64,000 bases of DNA, from positions 50,039,013 to 50,103,012 of the forward strand of contig OZ024794.1 in assembly GCA_964017045.1 (NCBI GenBank). The letters are read 5' to 3'. The position numbers and the translations under genes were made by a program. The notes beneath the pieces were generated by a model, which was not told the DNA's origin, searched no databases, and saw nothing but the letters and a program-made list of their open reading frames with translations. This stretch comes from Omphiscola glabra (Eukaryota; Mollusca; Gastropoda; Lymnaeidae). Positions 22,567 through 34,045 of the stretch are shown here, one piece after another (the first letter of the stretch is position 1; every line of letters begins with the position of its first letter).

Positions 22567-24168
22567 ATGATGACAAAGATGGAAACAATTGAAGATATCA
22601 TACAGGAGCTTGGTGGAATGGGAAAGTTTCAATGGCTGGTGACGTTATGCATAGCGTCAGCTCAATTTACCTTGGGCTGGAGCATGCTGCAAATGTCGTT
22701 TGCGTCCATGGTTCCAGACTACACGTGTATCGTTGGGGACGGCGGCAATGAAACGACATATAATGACACCCTCAATGTTTGTGACGTAAATGGAACAGAG
22801 TGTTCCAGATATCTGTTCCACGGTTCTGTCCGAACTGCTGCCTCAGAATGGAGCCTTGTTTGTGATCTTAAATGGGTCAAGGCCACGGTCACTTCTATAC
22901 AGATGGCAGGGGTATTTCTAGGAGCGTTGATTTCAGGACAGATAAGTGATTTATTCGGGAGAAGGAAAACCCTTTACTCATTTATCCTAGCGCATATCCT
23001 TTTAAACGGAATAGCGGCATTCTCTACTTCTTGGATCATGTTTGCTGTAATGAGATTTTTCATCGGTATAAGCATTGGATCAATCGTTGTCGTGGTGTTC
23101 CCTTTCTCTATAGAATTTTTACCAATTAAATGGCGACCAATCTTAGTTGCTCTTCCATTTTGGACATTTGGAGTAGCAGGTTTTTCGGCTGCTGCGCTTC
23201 TCCTAAAGGACTGGTCTTATGTACATATTGCTTGCGCCGTTTGTTCCCTTCCTTCTGCTGCTGCATTCTTTTTTGTTCCCGAGAGCATCCGATGGCTGGC
23301 TGTCCACGGACGTATTCAAGAAGCCGAAGCTGTATTTGGAAGAATAGCGCGCATTAATTCTAAACAACCACCGGCTGAGACGCTTCATGTCCTGGAAGAA
23401 ATCGCTCGGAAAGAAAAAGAACTACGAAAGAATGGACGTATTTATTCGTATGTTGACATCTTCCGTGGCATGAAATTAACTCAAGCAAGTCTCAGTCTGT
23501 TTTTCTTCTGGTTTTCAATGTCCTCGATTTACTACGGCATATCTTTCGGGGTATCAAGCTTGTCGGGTAACATGTATTTAAATATATGTCTTCTTGGAGT
23601 TTTGGAGCTTCCAGCGCAGATTTTGTCTTTTTTTATTTGCAATAAAATTGGACGCCGGAGGTCTTCGTTTTTATTTTTTGGTTTATCGACGTTAGTCAGT
23701 CTTGGGTGTATCATAGCTCATCACATCGCAGGCGATGACTCCCGTGGGGCCTGGATCAACGGACTTAGTCAGACTGAAAAAATGTTGATTGGTGCCGTCT
23801 GGTCTTGTGTCCAGACCTGGTCACCGGAGCTGTTCCCAACAGTGACTAGAAATCTTGGTTACAGTTTCTCAAACCTTGGGGCCAGGTTTGGTGGTATCCT
23901 TGCGCCATTTATCATCAACTTGGATAAGGACCTTGCAAGCACGTCCTACATCATAATGACCAGCATTTTGGCTTTCAGCTCCCTCCTTGTCATTTTTCTA
24001 CCGGAGACGAGAGGTTTGGTTTTAAAGAATAGCATGGATAAAACTGCGCATATGAGGAGGGTTGACATTGGTGACCAGACGGACATAATTCATTGCAATG
24101 GTGATGGAAACGGAGATGAAAACAATGCACATAATAAACTTATATCTATACATGAATCTAGGATTTAG
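22567..24168 (+). CDS. SLC22-type organic cation/solute transporter, paralogue 2
   Basis: Encodes 533 residues when started at 22,567 (MMTKMETIED), the same length as paralogue 1. An in-frame ATG at 22,516 lies upstream of the acceptor and is rejected as intronic. MFS/SLC22 hallmarks: extracellular loop with NET, NDT and NGT sequons and conserved cysteines, SEWSLVCDLKWVKATVTS, MFS signature GQISDLFGRRK, IRWLAVHGRIQEAEAVF, TVTRNLGYSFSNLGARFGG and PETRG. It differs from the other copies in SPELFPTVTRN (GSELYPTVTRN elsewhere) and in membrane segments 4-6. From about 23,290 onward the DNA is nearly identical to paralogue 3. A plasma membrane small-solute transporter is inferred; the substrate is unknown. 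Confidence 0.95.
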   Translation: MMTKMETIEDIIQELGGMGKFQWLVTLCIASAQFTLGWSMLQMSFASMVPDYTCIVGDGGNETTYNDTLNVCDVNGTECSRYLFHGSVRTAASEWSLVCDLKWVKATVTSIQMAGVFLGALISGQISDLFGRRKTLYSFILAHILLNGIAAFSTSWIMFAVMRFFIGISIGSIVVVVFPFSIEFLPIKWRPILVALPFWTFGVAGFSAAALLLKDWSYVHIACAVCSLPSAAAFFFVPESIRWLAVHGRIQEAEAVFGRIARINSKQPPAETLHVLEEIARKEKELRKNGRIYSYVDIFRGMKLTQASLSLFFFWFSMSSIYYGISFGVSSLSGNMYLNICLLGVLELPAQILSFFICNKIGRRRSSFLFFGLSTLVSLGCIIAHHIAGDDSRGAWINGLSQTEKMLIGAVWSCVQTWSPELFPTVTRNLGYSFSNLGARFGGILAPFIINLDKDLASTSYIIMTSILAFSSLLVIFLPETRGLVLKNSMDKTAHMRRVDIGDQTDIIHCNGDGNGDENNAHNKLISIHESRI

Positions 24169-26284
24169 AAACATAATATTTGCTCATGTTTGTTTGTTTG
24201 TTTTCTTATGCTACTTGGGTCTTAGCATTGAATCACTCATTTCAAAATGTACTTTAATATCATGGAGTTTGTTTAACTTTTCCCCATCCATCCATCCATC
24301 CAGCAGTCCATCCATCCATCCATTCCTGTCGCGCTACAGTCCATGTTGGGTTTGGCCAGCCTCATCAAACCCTTGCACTCAGACCTAAATGATGCTTTTC
24401 TTTTACCTGTTTGGAATCTTTTCTGCTGAAGATATAGTTCCACATCGTCTCTCTGTCTAAGCCTAGCTCTTCCCTTGAGTCGTTTTCTCTGTGGTTTTGG
24501 TCGGACACCCCTCTTTACTCCTCTGTCATTTGGAATTGAATGAATACTAAGTAAAAAAAAACTCATTTATAAATTCCCTTCCTGCTGCAACATGATCCCG
24601 TGTGTGTCTTAGATAGCCAGCCAATGCTATGACACGTGTATACTACATACTTATTATGTAAATTGATTGTCTTTGTTTAAAATTGGACTTGCTTTTTTTT
24701 AAATTAAAACTTTGATGAATAAATTTTTGTTAAACGTTCTTAATTATTGCAACAGTTCAAGGTAAAGTAAAATAAAAGTGCACATGAATGAGCTGCAATA
24801 AAATAACTGTTTTATTATTATAATCATGAAATGTTTACTTTTTGGTAATACGCTCCATTTAAATGAAGAGTATGTATTTACACTTGAAAGAGTATGTATT
24901 TACACTTGAAAGAAGATGTATTTACATACTTAAAACAAATTGATAAATAATAATATTTTTTAAATACTAAAGTGAAATAGCATTTTCAAAAGTACAAGGT
25001 CCCATCGAAAAATCTCAAAAAATCATTAACCATCGGAATGAAAACCTAGAAGATTCACATAGAATTAAAGCTCAAAACATTGTGAATAAAAGCATTTAAA
25101 GTTTATAAACGAAACGTAAACAAACATGAAATTTTAAAACTCAATGATCTCGATTTAAACCAAAGATGCATATGAACATTGTTATTCTAGGGCCTGGTGG
25201 ATGTAATATCACCAAAGTAGGCCTGACCATGAGTTCAATACCGCACAAATCTTAAAAATTCCCTGTAACTTAACTAGAACTGCATGCAATAGCGAGTAAT
25301 CGGTGTTCAATAGCCGCGAAAAATAAAATGTGTGCACTAAATGGATTTATTAAAAAAAACAATTATAGCAAGGAGAGGTTTCATTTTATCGAATTTTAAA
25401 GGCAATAAAATAAACATGCGTATATATAAATATATGCAATCTTTCTAATATGTATAATAAAATAAAATAAATTTGACAGAGGAATTACCATATCAAATTT
25501 TCAGGTTTGAGCAATATCTGAAAGTTCAAATATTTTACACACCGGTAAATTGATAGATATATAGTTTCAAAACTAATGAAATAATCCATTTAACTGTCTA
25601 CCACAAACACAATTCAATGGGAGTAAAGGGGATGTGCATATTTTTATATGAATAACAAAATATTTAAATCCGATGATTTTACACAGTTGAGAGGTTTTCA
25701 ACAAATGAACACAACCATCTATTTTAACGACGTTAAAATTAAATATTACAAAATAAAGATACGTATTTCTTATTTGTTTTTTTTTCATTTCGCCGAAATG
25801 CAGTTCAGGGGCGGGAATAATTGGTGGTTAAGGTTTTCTTTAAATATAAGGAAACATTTTTTCACATTTTGCGTAAAATAAAGTTTAGGACTTAAGGTAG
25901 GGTATATTTGTATGAAATTGAGAATATTTTTTTAAACACGTGGCAATTGGTTAATATGTAATTTTATTTTAGATATAAGGATACTGTTGTTTTTTTTAAA
26001 TAAATAATTTCCCGACAATACAGTTCAAAGATAAGGAAGAAGTTGGGTTAATTTTGTAATGAAGATTCCAATATATACAAATCTGTCATTGTTTTTCTTA
26101 AATATACATTTCAAGTCGTTGAAAATTGACAAAGTTTCTTTTTGAGCATTCAATACTGCAAACACGATTCAGTTAAAAATGTAAAAATTTTATATTAAGA
26201 TGGTCAGACGTCGCAATAGCAGGTAGAAGGAAGCGCACTACAACTTCCATTACTGCATCGGTAACACCGGGTCACATCTTCTAT
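24169..26284. other. 3' region of transporter 2 and AT-rich intergenic DNA
   Basis: Includes a (CCAT)n run at about 24,288-24,326 next to a moderately GC-rich stretch to 24,560 that may be a LINE or SINE 3' end, a duplicated 21-bp GAGTATGTATTTACACTTGAA near 24,869-24,912, and possible AATAAA signals near 24,718 and 24,770. No gene recognised. Confidence 0.45.
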
Positions 26285-26292
26285 ACACGTAG

Positions 26293-26480
26293 CAGTGGCG
26301 TAGCGAGCTTAACTCGCGCCCGGGGCACAATACCTTTTAGCGCCCCTCCCCCATTACCTTTTTAGCGCCCCCCTTTATTCGAAAACCATACAACATATAG
26401 TAAAATATACCATTTGGCGCCCCTTTGTGAGTAGCGCCCGGGGCATGATGCCCCCTTGCTCCCCCCTCACTACGCCACTG
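26293..26480 (+). mobile_element. hAT MITE family A, copy 2
   Basis: A 188-bp copy with CAGTGGCGTAGCGAG and CACTACGCCACTG ends and a perfect 8-bp target duplication ACACGTAG (26,285-26,292 and 26,481-26,488). A duplicated ATTACCTTTTTAGCGCCC segment makes it longer than its relatives. Confidence 0.95.
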
Positions 26481-26488
26481 ACACGTAG

Positions 26489-28159
26489 TTAAATTTTAAA
26501 ATTCGTGTATAAAAATAAATATGTAGCCTTTTCCCATCGGAATCCATTCTACTAACGTCGTTTTAAATCACAAACATGATCTGAGCGTCAATAGCCAGCC
26601 TGCCTAGGGTGGGGAGCATTGCATACCTCGACTTGATATTCTAAAACATTCTCCCCGGCTATACATACTCAAGCGTTTGAGCTATTCTTTCATACCGATA
26701 GGCATCACAGCACACCGCGTGCTAGGAGCTCTGTACCAAGTTGTACGGCCAAGTTGGACGGCCATTTCATTGGGGCCATATTTCTGTCTCACTGAGCACA
26801 TGCATGAGACCAGCCGTCCATCAGCACCCTTTAATATTAGGCAAGTCAAAGTAACGTTTTCATGTCTGAATCATTTTGTTATTCAAAAAAGGCGTACACA
26901 TGTCGCTACGAAATACTGAGTGATTGCAACTTTAATAGTTAGCGCGAATATCGGATTCCACCCGCGCAATATTGAATTTTTAAAATATTTTTTCAAATAT
27001 TTAGGATGTTTGCACTTCGTCCAATAATGTAAACTGATTCAGTTCCAATCTAGGCATGCAAGAATACGTTAATCTGTATCATGCAAACGCTACACAAGTT
27101 TTACTTCATTAATATCCTTGTCATTATTTTCAGGATATCTGTTCGCCTGGGAATTCGGGTGTCGATAATGTGTATCTTGTTTTAAGTTATATTTTAAAAA
27201 ACATATTTTTGTGTAAAAAATGTAATAAAAAAAAAAAAAAAGAGTTCCTAAAAGCAGATGAGACTACTTTTAGAGTTCCGGTGTCTCCTAATTCAGTGGA
27301 GAATCCAAAATTTAAGCCCATAGATATTATGGTCCAAATAACAACTTTCAAGACTGATGCAAAAGCAAAACGTGTGTCGTTGAGCCAGCTAGTCCACAGT
27401 TACGATGTGGTCCAACATGTGTCATTGAGCCAGCTAGTCCGCTTTTAAAGAAGTGGTCCAATTATTTTGTTTTTGAGTGTCAAGTATGAAAACTTTACGC
27501 TACCTTTTGTTTTGGTTTCTTTTCATTTTTTTAACTCCTTTTTGACGCGTTCAAGTATAAAATCCTTTACTTTCTTTGAAAACCCGCCCGGGGGCAAAGG
27601 GTGGGGGGGGGGGGTAGAAATCCAAACAGGTTATTACGATGCCTCTAAAACCTGTAACTTGTTTGAACATGTTCATTGCAAAAGGGTGCAGCATTTAAAC
27701 TTTTAAAAAAGCTAGGCAATTGTTATAAAGAAACATGAAACACATCACAGCGAGTGGTTATATGTAGACCCATTTGTCAGATGTTAAAATTAAACGAAAC
27801 ATTGGATAGGACACATCTAATGGGTCAAGTGCCTACAAAGCATTAAGTAAAGGGTGACAACCATTTGAATTAAACTATTTCTTTAAAATGGCGTTGGCTC
27901 CCATTGAAAAAAAAATGGATTTTTACAAAAAATTTCCTTTTTTAAAAAACTTAGGGAATTAGGAATCACGATATTACTATTTACTATTTTATTTAGATAA
28001 AACAATTCATACTTTTGTTAAAAGTGCACATTTTGTTGCTTTCAATTATTTTCAATTTTGTTTCCATCATTAATTTAAAATGATCTATCAACCGTCACCA
28101 ATTTTTTAAAACCAAGATTTTTAAAGAAAAGAAAGCGCATTACAACAGTAAACGAATAG
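26489..28159. other. Intergenic sequence, nothing firm
   Basis: Holds a two-copy repeat around GTTGAGCCAGCTAGTCC at about 27,376-27,445, an A run at 27,228-27,241 and a G run near 27,602-27,615. The open frames here (26,677-26,919, 27,170-27,448, 27,467-27,706) show no family signature. Confidence 0.45.
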
Positions 28160-29220
28160 CGATAACTTGACCCCCACCCATTTGCTTACAAACCTGCCAG
28201 AAACACGGAGGATGATATCTTACTCTTGTTGGAGAGACTTTACCATCACGTAGACAGTCCTAAAAAAGTATGCCAGAGTGGGGTGTTTTTTTTTTTGGAC
28301 TTCTCATCAGCATTTAACACTATCCAACCACACCTCATAATAAAGAAACTTTCCTCGTTAGGTGTAAATTTAAATTTTCAAGCTTGGATACTGAACTTTT
28401 TAACAAATCGCCCACAATATGTCAAGGTAAATGACCAATTATCTCTAACCAGAGAAATAAGCACCGGTGCGCCACAATCTTGCGTTCTCTCCCCTGTACT
28501 GTATACAATATACAATATATACCAATGATATTCAGAGCTCAGGCGACACTGTTCCAAACTTAAAATGTGCTGATGATACCACCATCGTTGGCTTAACATC
28601 TGAGGGAGAAGTCTTATACCACAACTTAGTTACAAGCTTTATCAATTGGCGCGATGAAAATTTTCTCCATCTGAATGTCTTAAAAACAAAGGAAATGGTT
28701 GTTGATTTCCGGAGGGGGGGAACACTAGATTACAGATCTCAACATAACAAATCAAAGTGAAGAGGAAGTAGAGGCATAGAAGTACTTAGGTGTCACCATT
28801 AATAATAAGCTAACATGGCGTTAGCAGGGCTAAATGCTGTATAAGAAATTCAACCAAAGACTGTTGTACCTCAAAAAAACTGTACGATTTCAGCGTAAGA
28901 AACAGTTCGTTAACTTATTCGTGCAACAATTGGGAGCCTACTTAACTTCAATATTACCTGCTGGTGTGGTAATTCTTCGTGTGATATTAAACACCGAATA
29001 AACAGACAAACCCAGAAAGCTAGGAATATAACACAAACTAAACATCTTTCACTTGAAGAAATATTTGAAAAAATATGCTATTTTAAAACTAAGCTTATTT
29101 TGAATGATACATCCCACCCTCTTCATCCCAGATGATACATCCCTATCCCCATAATTTTTTGACGTGCACAAATCATGTACGCGAACGAGTTTCACCATTC
29201 ATAAATCTTTCGGATCTGGT
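28160..29220 (+). mobile_element. Decayed non-LTR retrotransposon reverse transcriptase (CR1/Rex-like)
   Basis: The plus strand reads ILLLLERLYHHVDSPKK, FFLDFSSAFNTIQPHLIIKK, GAPQSCVLSPVLYTIY, a frameshift near 28,510, then TNDIQSSGDTVPNLKCADDT and FLHLNVLKTKEMVVDFRRGG, followed by YLGVTINNKL. These are reverse transcriptase blocks in order. The catalytic box reads CADD where F/YADD is normal, and stops occur after 28,755. Similarity to the CR1/Rex/Jockey group is from recognition, not from a search. An inactive copy without endonuclease domain or clear 5' end. Confidence 0.85.
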
Positions 29221-29522
29221 TTAGGTTTCGGCCGAAAGCCTCGTTAAGCTTTTGGTTTCATCTTCGGTTTCAGATAAAATTCTGTTCTGTTTGGGTTTGG
29301 TCGTCGGAAGGGCTTGAATTCAACGTATTCAGTTCGGTTCGATTCCCATCTCTAATAGTAGTGTCCTTTGGATAATAGTGCTGTTTCGGAGGGGGGGGGC
29401 AGAAGATCAATCACACTATTGGTTATAACAACAACTTTCCGTGGATGTTTTTAACAGCTCAGCAAAAACACATCGGCCTTGGGTTTAGGCGAATACATTT
29501 GTAGTTATTAAACAGAGTCAAA
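29221..29522. other. Non-coding gap, possible repeat relic
   Basis: Sequence such as GGTTTCGGCCGAAAGCC and repeated GGTTTC words looks like decayed repeat DNA. A poly-G run lies near 29,389-29,398. Confidence 0.35.
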
Positions 29523-30130
29523 TACATGGGTGAATACATCATGGTCGAGTACATGGGCGAGTACATGGGCGAATTACATGGGCGAGTACTTGGGCGAATA
29601 CATGGGTGAGTACGTGGGCGAGTACATGGGCGAATACATGGGTGAGTACATGGGCGAATACATGGGCGAGTACATGGGCTTGTACGTGGGCTAGTACATG
29701 GGTGAATTCACGGTCGAGTACATGGGCGAATAAATGGGCGAGTATTTGGGCGAATACATGGGCGAGTACGTGGGTGAGTACATGGGTGAATTCACGGGCG
29801 AGTACATGTGCGAATACAGGGGCGAGTACATGGGCGAATACATGGGTGAGTACATGGGTGAATACGTGGGCGAGTACGTGGGTGAGTACATGGGCGAGTA
29901 CATGGGTGAGTACATGGGTGAATTCACTGGTGAGTACATGGGCGAATACGTAGGCGAGTACATGGCAAATACATGGGCGAAGACATGGGTGAACACATGG
30001 GTGATTACATGGGCAAATAGATATGCGAGCACATGGGCGGATACATGGGTGAAAACATGGGCATATACATAGGCGAGCACATGGGCGAATACATGGGCGA
30101 GTACATGTGTGACTCATGGTCGAATACATG
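29523..30130. repeat. 12-bp minisatellite (TACATGGGCGAG)
   Basis: About 50 copies of a 12-bp unit (TACATGGGCGAG/AATACATGGGTG). The multiple of three keeps several frames on both strands open for over 100 codons, giving repeats such as GEYM on plus and YSPM or AHVL on minus. I read these as artefacts. Confidence 0.96.
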
Positions 30131-30813
30131 GGCGAACGATTGACAATGCCTCATAGAGGTCTTAGAGAGCTCTATTCTTCCAGTGGCGAGGCAACTTTCC
30201 ACGATTTTGATGTCATACATGTGCGAAAACATTGAACAACTAAACAGACTACACAAAAGAAAAGAAATAAAAATGTAAACCTCCACGTCCACATATCAAC
30301 GTGTTTCACTTCGAAAATATTACAAGTATATGCATCCATTCGGGTATTTAGGCTTAATAAATTACAGGCCAGTAGTATAATATATACTTTGTCTTTGATG
30401 CAGAGGCGCAGATAAGGTTATTACCACTATTGATCAGTCAATATTTTTGCCTTCCCACTTTAATGAAAAAGGGGACCAATCTCGCATCCCCATCCTCACA
30501 TTACATCGACATTGCCGCCACCCCGACCTGCCCAGGCACACATTTAAATTATCAGCATAAATTATAAAATCATATGATTATTCCAATTCTATTGTTTATT
30601 AATTTACGCAATACATGATGCCTAGAGGTAAATACATGTTTAACTATATATATATATATATATTTCGAAAATGGTAGATATTTTATAATTTTCACATTTA
30701 CTGCAATACTTAACTTTGTATCGATTTTCAGACCACTAGGATTAGTGGAAACTAAAGGAATATTTCCTAAAATAAAACGGAAATGATAATACAATGATAC
30801 GTTTTAGTGACAC
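30131..30813. other. Non-coding gap, nothing recognised
   Basis: AT-rich, with a short (TA)n run at about 30,646-30,662. Confidence 0.5.
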
Positions 30814-30816
30814 TAA

Positions 30817-30990
30817 GGGTCGGTTCACACGGTCAAATTTTCCTTCAAGCATTTGATGCTATTCGAGTATGAAGCCTTGGCTAAAACTTTCAAATTACTA
30901 TTTGATCAAATTCTCCAAAAAAGAAGCCACGCACAAAGTAGTGCGTTCATACAACAATTTGACGCGAAATTTGATCGTGTGAACTGACCC
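30817..30990 (-). mobile_element. MITE with GGGTCGGTTCACAC inverted repeats, second copy
   Basis: Reverse-oriented relative of 1,145-1,319. The left end reads TAA then GGGTCGGTTCACAC, and the right end is GTGTGAACTGACCC. Only the left TAA flank is kept, the right flank having changed. Interior blocks such as ATTTGATCAAAT and CAAGCATTTGATGC are shared. Confidence 0.8.
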
Positions 30991-31117
30991 CCCGAAAGGT
31001 AAAAAAAAATATTCCGGCGTTCGGCATTTTCCGGCGAACTGCGTACTTTTCCCTAGACAAAGACAAATGCTCCTACTGTGTCTTATCTCTGGTTAAAACA
31101 AAATGTGGACACGAGAT

Positions 31118-31662
31118 CTCAATACATTGAAACACAGGCTGGTTGTCAAAGTCAATACATTGAAACACAGGCTGGTTGTCAAAGTCAATACATTGAAACA
31201 CATGCTGGTTGTCAAAGTCAATACATTGAAACACATGCTGGTTGTCAAAGTCAATACATTGAAACACAGGCTGGTTGTCAAAGTCAATACATTGAAACAC
31301 ATGCTGGTTGTCAAAGTCAATACATTGAAACACATGCTGGTTGTCAAAGTCAATACATTGAAACACAGGCTGGTTGTCAAAGTCAATACATTGAAACACA
31401 GGCTGGTTGTCAAAGTCAATACATTGAAACACATGCTGGTTGTCAAAGTCAATACATTGAAACACAGGCTTGTTGTCAAAGTTAATACATTGAAACACAG
31501 GCTGGTTGTCAAAGTCAATACATTGAAACACAGGCTGGTTGTCAAAGTCAATACATTGAAACACAGGCTGGTTGCAAAGTCAATACATTGAAACACATGC
31601 TGGTTGTCAAAGTCAATACATTGAAACACATGCTAGTTGTCAAAGTCAATACATTGAAACAT
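31118..31662. repeat. 33-bp minisatellite, about 16 copies
   Basis: A 33-bp unit, AGTCAATACATTGAAACACA then GGCTGGTTGTCAA, repeats about 16 times. A single ACAGG/ACATG polymorphism marks the units. Since 33 is divisible by 3, frames on both strands stay open (an 11-residue CQSQYIETQAG period on plus, FQCIDFDNQPV on minus). One unit has lost a base, breaking the frames. No sign of selection on any frame. Confidence 0.97.
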
Positions 31663-31886
31663 GTCAAGTGTTATTGTTAGTTGTTAGAGACTCACAGAAA
31701 AATCAGTTTTTCTCCCTATTATGAACATTTAAAAAGTGACATGGTCAATCTCAGACTCAGAAAGTATCACTAAATGACTCACAAGACATTTCTGGTACTT
31801 ATCTACTTTATTGTTCACAAATATTTCACCTGCGATTCCTGATAAATAAACGTAAGGTTTCGCTACGTCCATAACATACAGTATAC

Positions 31887-32955
31887 CAGGGGCACAAACT
31901 CGCGGCCCGCGGGCCATTGCGGCCAGCAAGACGATGTGTTGCGGCCCAATACCTGACAGCAAAGTTTAGTGTTAATATTGCCCGCACGTTTTCTCATTCT
32001 CATGTCTATGATGTGGCCCTCGCGACGGTTTCAGACTAATCTCACCGACTAGTATAGTTCTGATTTAATTATGTTGGTATAGATTTCTTGTTGACATTAC
32101 ACAGGTGCTGAATGTACTCAACAAGAAGTTACAAGACAAGAGGCTGCTTATCAGTGTTGCCTATGACATTGTCAGGGCATTCTGCACAAACTTGTGTTAT
32201 GGTTCTCAGAGAAACCTTTGCCATTTCCCAACATTCACACCATTCAAAAGAAATTATACTGATGGCATGTTTCCAAACATGCAAAGAACTCATGGACTCG
32301 GGCATATCATTCAAAAGTAAGTATACTCAAGGCAATGAAAAGGCATGTTTGCAGACTTCAAAACACAGAGCCACTTTTCACATTTATTGACCATTTCTCC
32401 TTCAATGTGGAAGATGCCCACGCATCCCCCCCCCCTTTTTTTTTTTTTATTTCAAGTGGAGCTGATTGATTTTCAGTGTAAGTTCAGGGAGGTGAATGGA
32501 AAAACAGACATGCATGGGCAATTAAGAGAGCATTGTTATCCACCTTCCCTGAGATTTCCAAGTTCATTTCCCTTTTTGGGAGTACCTATCTGCTTGAAAA
32601 TCTCTGTTCTATTATGACCTCAAAAGTCAAAGTTCAGTGCAAACTTACTGATGAGCATCTTTAAGCTATACTGGGGGTCTCAGTTGCTTCCTCACTCAAG
32701 CCAAATGTTGCTCATATGTGTAAGAAGAAGCGCTGCCAGGTCTCTGGCAACAAGGAGTAGGAGGAAGAAAGTGAAGCATAGTTCTTGAGAACCCTAAATG
32801 TTTTTGTTTTTTTATTCATAAAGGTTGAGCAGATTGTAACAGTTGTACTTTATTGAATTTGTCATAACTCTTTTTTTGGAGTACATGATGCGCCCCAGTC
32901 TCTCTCAGACTCTACTTCCTGCGGGCCCCCGGATAATTTGAGTTTCAGACCCCCA
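31887..32955 (+). mobile_element. hAT element with perfect 8-bp target duplication, decayed GTF2IRD2-like transposase
   Basis: The element begins CAGGGGCACAAACTCGCGGC and ends TTTGAGTTTCAGACCCCCA, flanked by identical CAGTATAC 8-mers (31,879-31,886 and 32,956-32,963). Its interior (32,105-32,620) reads in broken frames LNVLNKKLQDK, YGSQRNLCHFPTF, MFADFKTQSHFSHLLTISP and QVELIDFQCKFREVNGK, hAT transposase blocks of the GTF2IRD2/ZBED type. At 1,069 bp it lacks room for a full transposase, so it is internally deleted and inactive. It is related to the inverted fragment at 1,906-2,670. Confidence 0.92.
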
Positions 32956-32963
32956 CAGTATAC

Positions 32964-33309
32964 TATATAATGTACACTAATGAATGTGTTCTTTGCCCTT
33001 CAGGAAATCGTATCTTTTAGTCAATTTTCAACAACCATTTTTTTGGTTGGCAAGGAGTGGGGCTCCGACCCCCCTTCCAAACCCCCGAAAAATCTGATCC
33101 CATTATCTTACATAATAATATATTTCTAAACTACGCTGAAACAAATGAATGTCTCGCATTAAAAGGCAATCATATTTTAGCTGGTGTCTCAAAATATTTG
33201 AAGATGTGGCCAGGACGCCGATATGCCTCTATATATCTCTATCAACCCCCCACCAACTAAACGTAACATTGACGTCCCGTGCAAACTTTGATGTATATAT
33301 TGCAACTTA
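32964..33309. other. Non-coding gap, nothing recognised
   Basis: Unremarkable sequence; a CCCCCC-rich patch near 33,070-33,090. Confidence 0.45.
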
Positions 33310-34045
33310 TTAAGTAATTGTAAGTCCTTCCCGGGGTTCCGGTCGACAAGTCTGAGGTGGCTTGCCGATTTTGAAGCGTTGGCCACAAACTCCCCTCTAC
33401 GTTATACCGGGATGGATTACCACCATTGCTTGCCCCGAGTGGCAGACAGGGGCATGCATGGTAACTGCTGGAATAAGCGGCTCCTACAGGGTTGCCAGCT
33501 GTGATGTTTCAGAGGTGGAAGAAAAGGCAGAGACAGGGTAGGAATCATGATTACAAGTTGCCGTTAAGGGATGTAGCGCGAGGGGCTGTGGTGAAGGCAT
33601 CTGGCGGATGATTCTAAATACGCATCCCCAAGAAAGCTGTTCCTAGGCAACCGTTTCGTCCCAGCTACTTCTCAAATTATTTGCAAGGTGGAAACCCACT
33701 GTAGAATCCCTCTTAGAGGGCGCCCGATGCTTCCCCGGGATGGATTGGGGGGGGGGGAGATATTAGGACGTTAATGTACTGTCCCGACCCCTGGGATAGT
33801 GGGCTGCGAACGCTTTAAACGCAGCGTTTTCGGTCGACCGGACCTCCCCGGACAAGGAGTTTCTCTATCAGCAAACCCGATCGAGCGGTTGCTGGTGGGG
33901 GCGGTCCATGCCGGGGGGGGGTGTTCTGGCGTGCCCCTGCATGGTCCGGCGTCGTGGAGACCTGGCGCCTGGCTTGTGTGGGGGAGCGCCAGGGAGGGCA
34001 TAGGGAGCTTAGGCATGATGGCCCCCTGACGCCATTTCCCAATGA
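33310..34045 (+). repeat. GC-rich dispersed repeat, inverted partner at 49,020-49,610
   Basis: A GC-rich island in an AT-rich window. Blocks ATGATTACAAGTTGCCGTT, ACGCTTTAAACGCAGCGTT, CGGTCGACCGG and GGCGTCGTGGAGACCT recur in order, reverse-complemented, at 49,020-49,610. Open frames on both strands here are composition artefacts. It may be the end of a larger unidentified retroelement; no termini were found. Confidence 0.75.

Noticed and set aside
29539..30129. Open frames of 112-196 codons on both strands
   Set aside because: They arise from the 12-bp tandem repeat, whose length is a multiple of three. No independent coding signal.
31073..31629. Open frames on both strands with 11-residue repeats
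   Set aside because: Products of the 33-bp minisatellite; present in several frames at once.
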